Below, piece after piece: positions 62,065 through 64,000 of a stretch of DNA of 64,000 nt. The position numbers and the translations under genes are program-made. This DNA comes from UBA6059 sp040219045 (GTDB lineage Bacteria; Bacteroidota; Bacteroidia; Cytophagales; Cyclobacteriaceae), in assembly GCA_965229505.1 (NCBI GenBank), contig OZ245881.1, forward strand, positions 3,162,001-3,226,000, read 5' to 3'. A model generated the notes under the pieces. The model was given only the letters and a program-made list of their open reading frames with translations, did not search any database and was not told the origin of the DNA. The number at the start of each line of letters is the position of its first letter. The stretch's first letter is position 1.

Positions 62065-64000
62065 CTAGAAACGAACATTGGCCGAGGCAATAAAGTTAAT
62101 TCCTGCTGCTGAGATCCCTGACGAATAGGGCCTATACCTTTGATTGGTGATATTTTCCAGACCAACATTGATCTGTAACTTCTCGATCACCTGATAGGTT
62201 GCCTTTACATTAACTGTATACCACGACGGGACAAAGGGTCGACCCTGTTCATCCAAGGCATAAATATCTACTTTGCTTTGCTCAGAAGGGGATAACTCCT
62301 CAAATGAAAACGAGCCATTATACTGGACGTTACCTTCTATCCGCAACTTCTCAATGGTATACACCAGCCTGGTAATTCCAAATGTAGGAGCGGCATGTCT
62401 CAGTGGCACATACTCGCCCGTTTCCTCATCCTGTTCTTCCCCTTGCTGGATGTTGAGCTTGGAAGTCAAAGTCCAGTTGGGGATTGGCTGCCAATCAAAG
62501 CCTAGCTGAAAACCATAAACATTGGCCTTGGCTGCATTCTGGATGGCGAGCACCTTGCTCATCTCCCCATCGTAGAGGATGCTGTCCTGCCCGTTGAGCT
62601 GATAGTGTCGGCGGACCATGGCATCAGCGAGCCGTGTGTAGTATGCCGTTCCCTCCAGTTTGAGCTTATCCGCTATTATCTTACTGATCCCAATTTCATA
62701 GTTATAAGCGTATTCCGGACTCAGATCGGGGTTAGGAACAATGACCGCACCAGGCTCTGAATCGAAGATTTTACCAATATCATCAATGTTTGGCGCTCTG
62801 AATCCGGTAGAGATATTAGCATTGATCTGCCATGTGTCAGCGGGTCGGTATGCCAGCCCAAGGCTACCATTAAACGAACCTGTGTTGATTTTTGCGGTAG
62901 TAAATGGAAGAGGGAAAAAAGTCTGGTCGAATGTGCTGCTTGAGTTGATATGACTATAGCGTAAGCCCGCTTGTAAAGTCGCTTTTCTGGAGGCCCTATA
63001 GCGGTAGTTGACATAGGCAGCATACGCATTCCATCTCGAGCCGTCGGGGTATCTGGTGCTGGTAGGTTCTTCCGTACCCGAAATGATATCTCGAATGATC
63101 CCGGAAGAGTTCACCAGATTAGTGACCGCCTCAGCACCATAATAGAGTGACTGTCGATCGCTAATTTGCTTGTCCAGATCAAGATTGAAAGTGAGGGCAT
63201 TGACTTGTTCTTCTCTCATTCTGAGCTCGTCACTACCAAACTTTCGGTCATTGCGACTTTCCTGAAAATACTGATGAGCAATGATCAACCGGGCATTGTC
63301 GTACAGCTTTGAATTGGGACTGTGGGTAATTTTGAGATTGTTCATCATCCAGACCTGTGGGCCATAATACCACTCTGCGGAGCTGAGTGTCCCTTCACTG
63401 TACTCGACCAGCCGATCATATCTAGGCACATCGCCGGTGGCTGAGTAGTAAAACCCATACTGGATGTCCAACTCCTCACTTGGCTTGAATCGTATTTTCT
63501 GCATCAGACTAATTTGCCCGTAACCAGTTGGAACTTGCTTTTCAGGGTCTGGATTGGCAACTACAACATCCTGGCCATTCCGGGTACGGACGTACTCAGG
63601 CCTAAGGTAGTCATCAAGGCCATGGGCGCCCATTTTTAAGTCGTCAAAGTCCGAACGACTTATACTGGTTACAAAACCCCATTTTCCTTTTCCATAACTC
63701 AGATCTAAATGGCCGGTTTGCTCATTGTTTGCGCTGGCATACCGAAAGACGGCATTTCCCGATAGGGAGGCTGGATCGCCCTGGCCAACACTCGGGGTGG
63801 AGGTGTGGAAGTCCATCACCCCGCCGATAGCATCACTGCCGTACATGACCGATCCCGGCCCAAAGAGTACTTCCGTCTCCTCAAGTGTAAATGGGTCGAT
63901 CGAGATCACGTTTTGAAGGTTGCCGCTTCGGAAGATGGCGTTGTTCATCCGTACACCATCTACGGCGATGAGTAGGCGATTGGTGGAGAACCCTCTGATC
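62065..64000 (-). CDS. TonB-dependent outer-membrane receptor, N-terminus outside window
   Basis: The frame is open to the right edge: RGFSTNRLLIAVDGVRMNNAIFRSGNLQNV is the plug domain, followed by EVLFGPGSVMYGSDAIGGVMDF, so the Met at 63946-63948 is internal, not the start. The remaining about 600 residues form the 22-strand barrel and end in the required aromatic residue (INFIASANVRF). NISTGFRAPNIDDIGKIF and NPDLSPEYAYNYEIGISK are conserved barrel motifs. This form resembles vitamin, siderophore and heme receptors (CirA/HemR-like) more than SusC, which is longer. The ligand is unknown. Confidence 0.93.
   Translation of the reverse strand, partial: IRGFSTNRLLIAVDGVRMNNAIFRSGNLQNVISIDPFTLEETEVLFGPGSVMYGSDAIGGVMDFHTSTPSVGQGDPASLSGNAVFRYASANNEQTGHLDLSYGKGKWGFVTSISRSDFDDLKMGAHGLDDYLRPEYVRTRNGQDVVVANPDPEKQVPTGYGQISLMQKIRFKPSEELDIQYGFYYSATGDVPRYDRLVEYSEGTLSSAEWYYGPQVWMMNNLKITHSPNSKLYDNARLIIAHQYFQESRNDRKFGSDELRMREEQVNALTFNLDLDKQISDRQSLYYGAEAVTNLVNSSGIIRDIISGTEEPTSTRYPDGSRWNAYAAYVNYRYRASRKATLQAGLRYSHINSSSTFDQTFFPLPFTTAKINTGSFNGSLGLAYRPADTWQINANISTGFRAPNIDDIGKIFDSEPGAVIVPNPDLSPEYAYNYEIGISKIIADKLKLEGTAYYTRLADAMVRRHYQLNGQDSILYDGEMSKVLAIQNAAKANVYGFQLGFDWQPIPNWTLTSKLNIQQGEEQDEETGEYVPLRHAAPTFGITRLVYTIEKLRIEGNVQYNGSFSFEELSPSEQSKVDIYALDEQGRPFVPSWYTVNVKATYQVIEKLQINVGLENITNQRYRPYSSGISAAGINFIASANVRF

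Larger units (their letters stand above)
1934..63766. repeat. Interspersed 11-bp word TTYCCGRTAGG (16 exact copies)
   Basis: Exact matches on the plus strand start at 1934, 2099, 2805, 10398, 27374, 33436, 49842, 52284, 58896, 61067 and 63756. Exact matches on the minus strand lie at plus coordinates 10734-10744, 13213-13223, 16318-16328, 16791-16801 and 42938-42948. One-mismatch copies lie at 2825, 25829, 27071, 27817, 34422, 42602, 50552, 51519, 57292 and 60770. Inside genes all three codon phases occur on the coding strand (for example P-T-G-K, L-P-E, L-S-G-N, Y-R-K), and two copies are in the opposite sense. Chance expectation for this degenerate word is about 0.1 in the window. No function is known to me. 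Confidence 0.8.

Noticed and set aside
63946..63948. Met at 63948 as start of the TonB receptor
   Set aside because: The frame continues upstream with plug-domain sequence (RGFSTNRLLIAVDGVR), so the gene simply leaves the window.

Overview
The window reads as a chromosomal segment of a gliding-type, probably marine or soil Bacteroidota of the Cytophagales (Reichenbachiella/Fulvivirga/Marivirga-like; genus inferred, not tested). The basis is several secreted proteins with Por/type IX secretion (T9SS) C-terminal sorting domains (one of them the gliding-associated CHU_C type), hybrid two-component regulators ending in an AraC HTH, a DUF5686 outer-membrane protein, a TonB-dependent receptor, poor Shine-Dalgarno sequences and a TAnnTTTG-type promoter element. 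It looks like ordinary chromosome: two tRNAs, housekeeping genes, no phage, IS element, plasmid gene or CRISPR array.

Layout. 1-4254: prs (partial), tRNA-Gln and full-length purL, all on the minus strand (purine/PRPP supply). 4303-11933: an alpha/beta hydrolase divergent from a TetR-TolC-MFP-RND efflux operon. 12011-13252: a membrane metallophosphoesterase, followed by a scarred intergenic region with twin hairpins and a duplicated gene tail. 13516-19103: a tightly coupled six-gene operon (TetR, LolA-like protein, two FtsX/LolCE-type permeases, LolD-type ATPase, outer-membrane barrel) that looks like a self-contained inner-to-outer-membrane trafficking system. 19336-27399: a T9SS-secreted propeller protein, an acpH-bPH-like-crcB-S15 hydrolase operon, a TerB-like protein and an HpcH/HpaI aldolase. 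27470-30097: SF1 helicase and methyltransferase. 30106-40114: a more AT-rich block with two GT-C glycosyltransferases (one fused to MORN repeats), a Dpm1-like GT2 and a 1914-residue T9SS protein. 40120-43435: msrB, mscS, a small orphan and rlmD. 43530-49790: CHU_C adhesin-like protein, DUF5686 protein and a Cys/Met-metabolism PLP enzyme. 49885-58183: SDR, and two hybrid AraC-type sensor kinases flanking a BatE-like protein, tRNA-Lys, a 61-codon ORF and a set of 21-bp phased repeats. 58180-64000: T9SS/VPS10-like propeller, saccharopine-dehydrogenase-like reductase and a TonB-dependent receptor running off the window.

The strongest unexplained signals are: (1) an 11-bp word, TTYCCGRTAGG, that I find 16 times exactly on the two strands against roughly 0.1 expected by chance, in all three reading frames and once between genes; (2) a series of 20-22-bp phased direct repeats upstream of a tiny ORF between two AraC-type hybrid kinases; (3) the TetR/LolA-like/ABC/barrel operon; and (4) the GT-C/MORN/GT2 locus around a giant secreted protein. 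All counts were made by eye.
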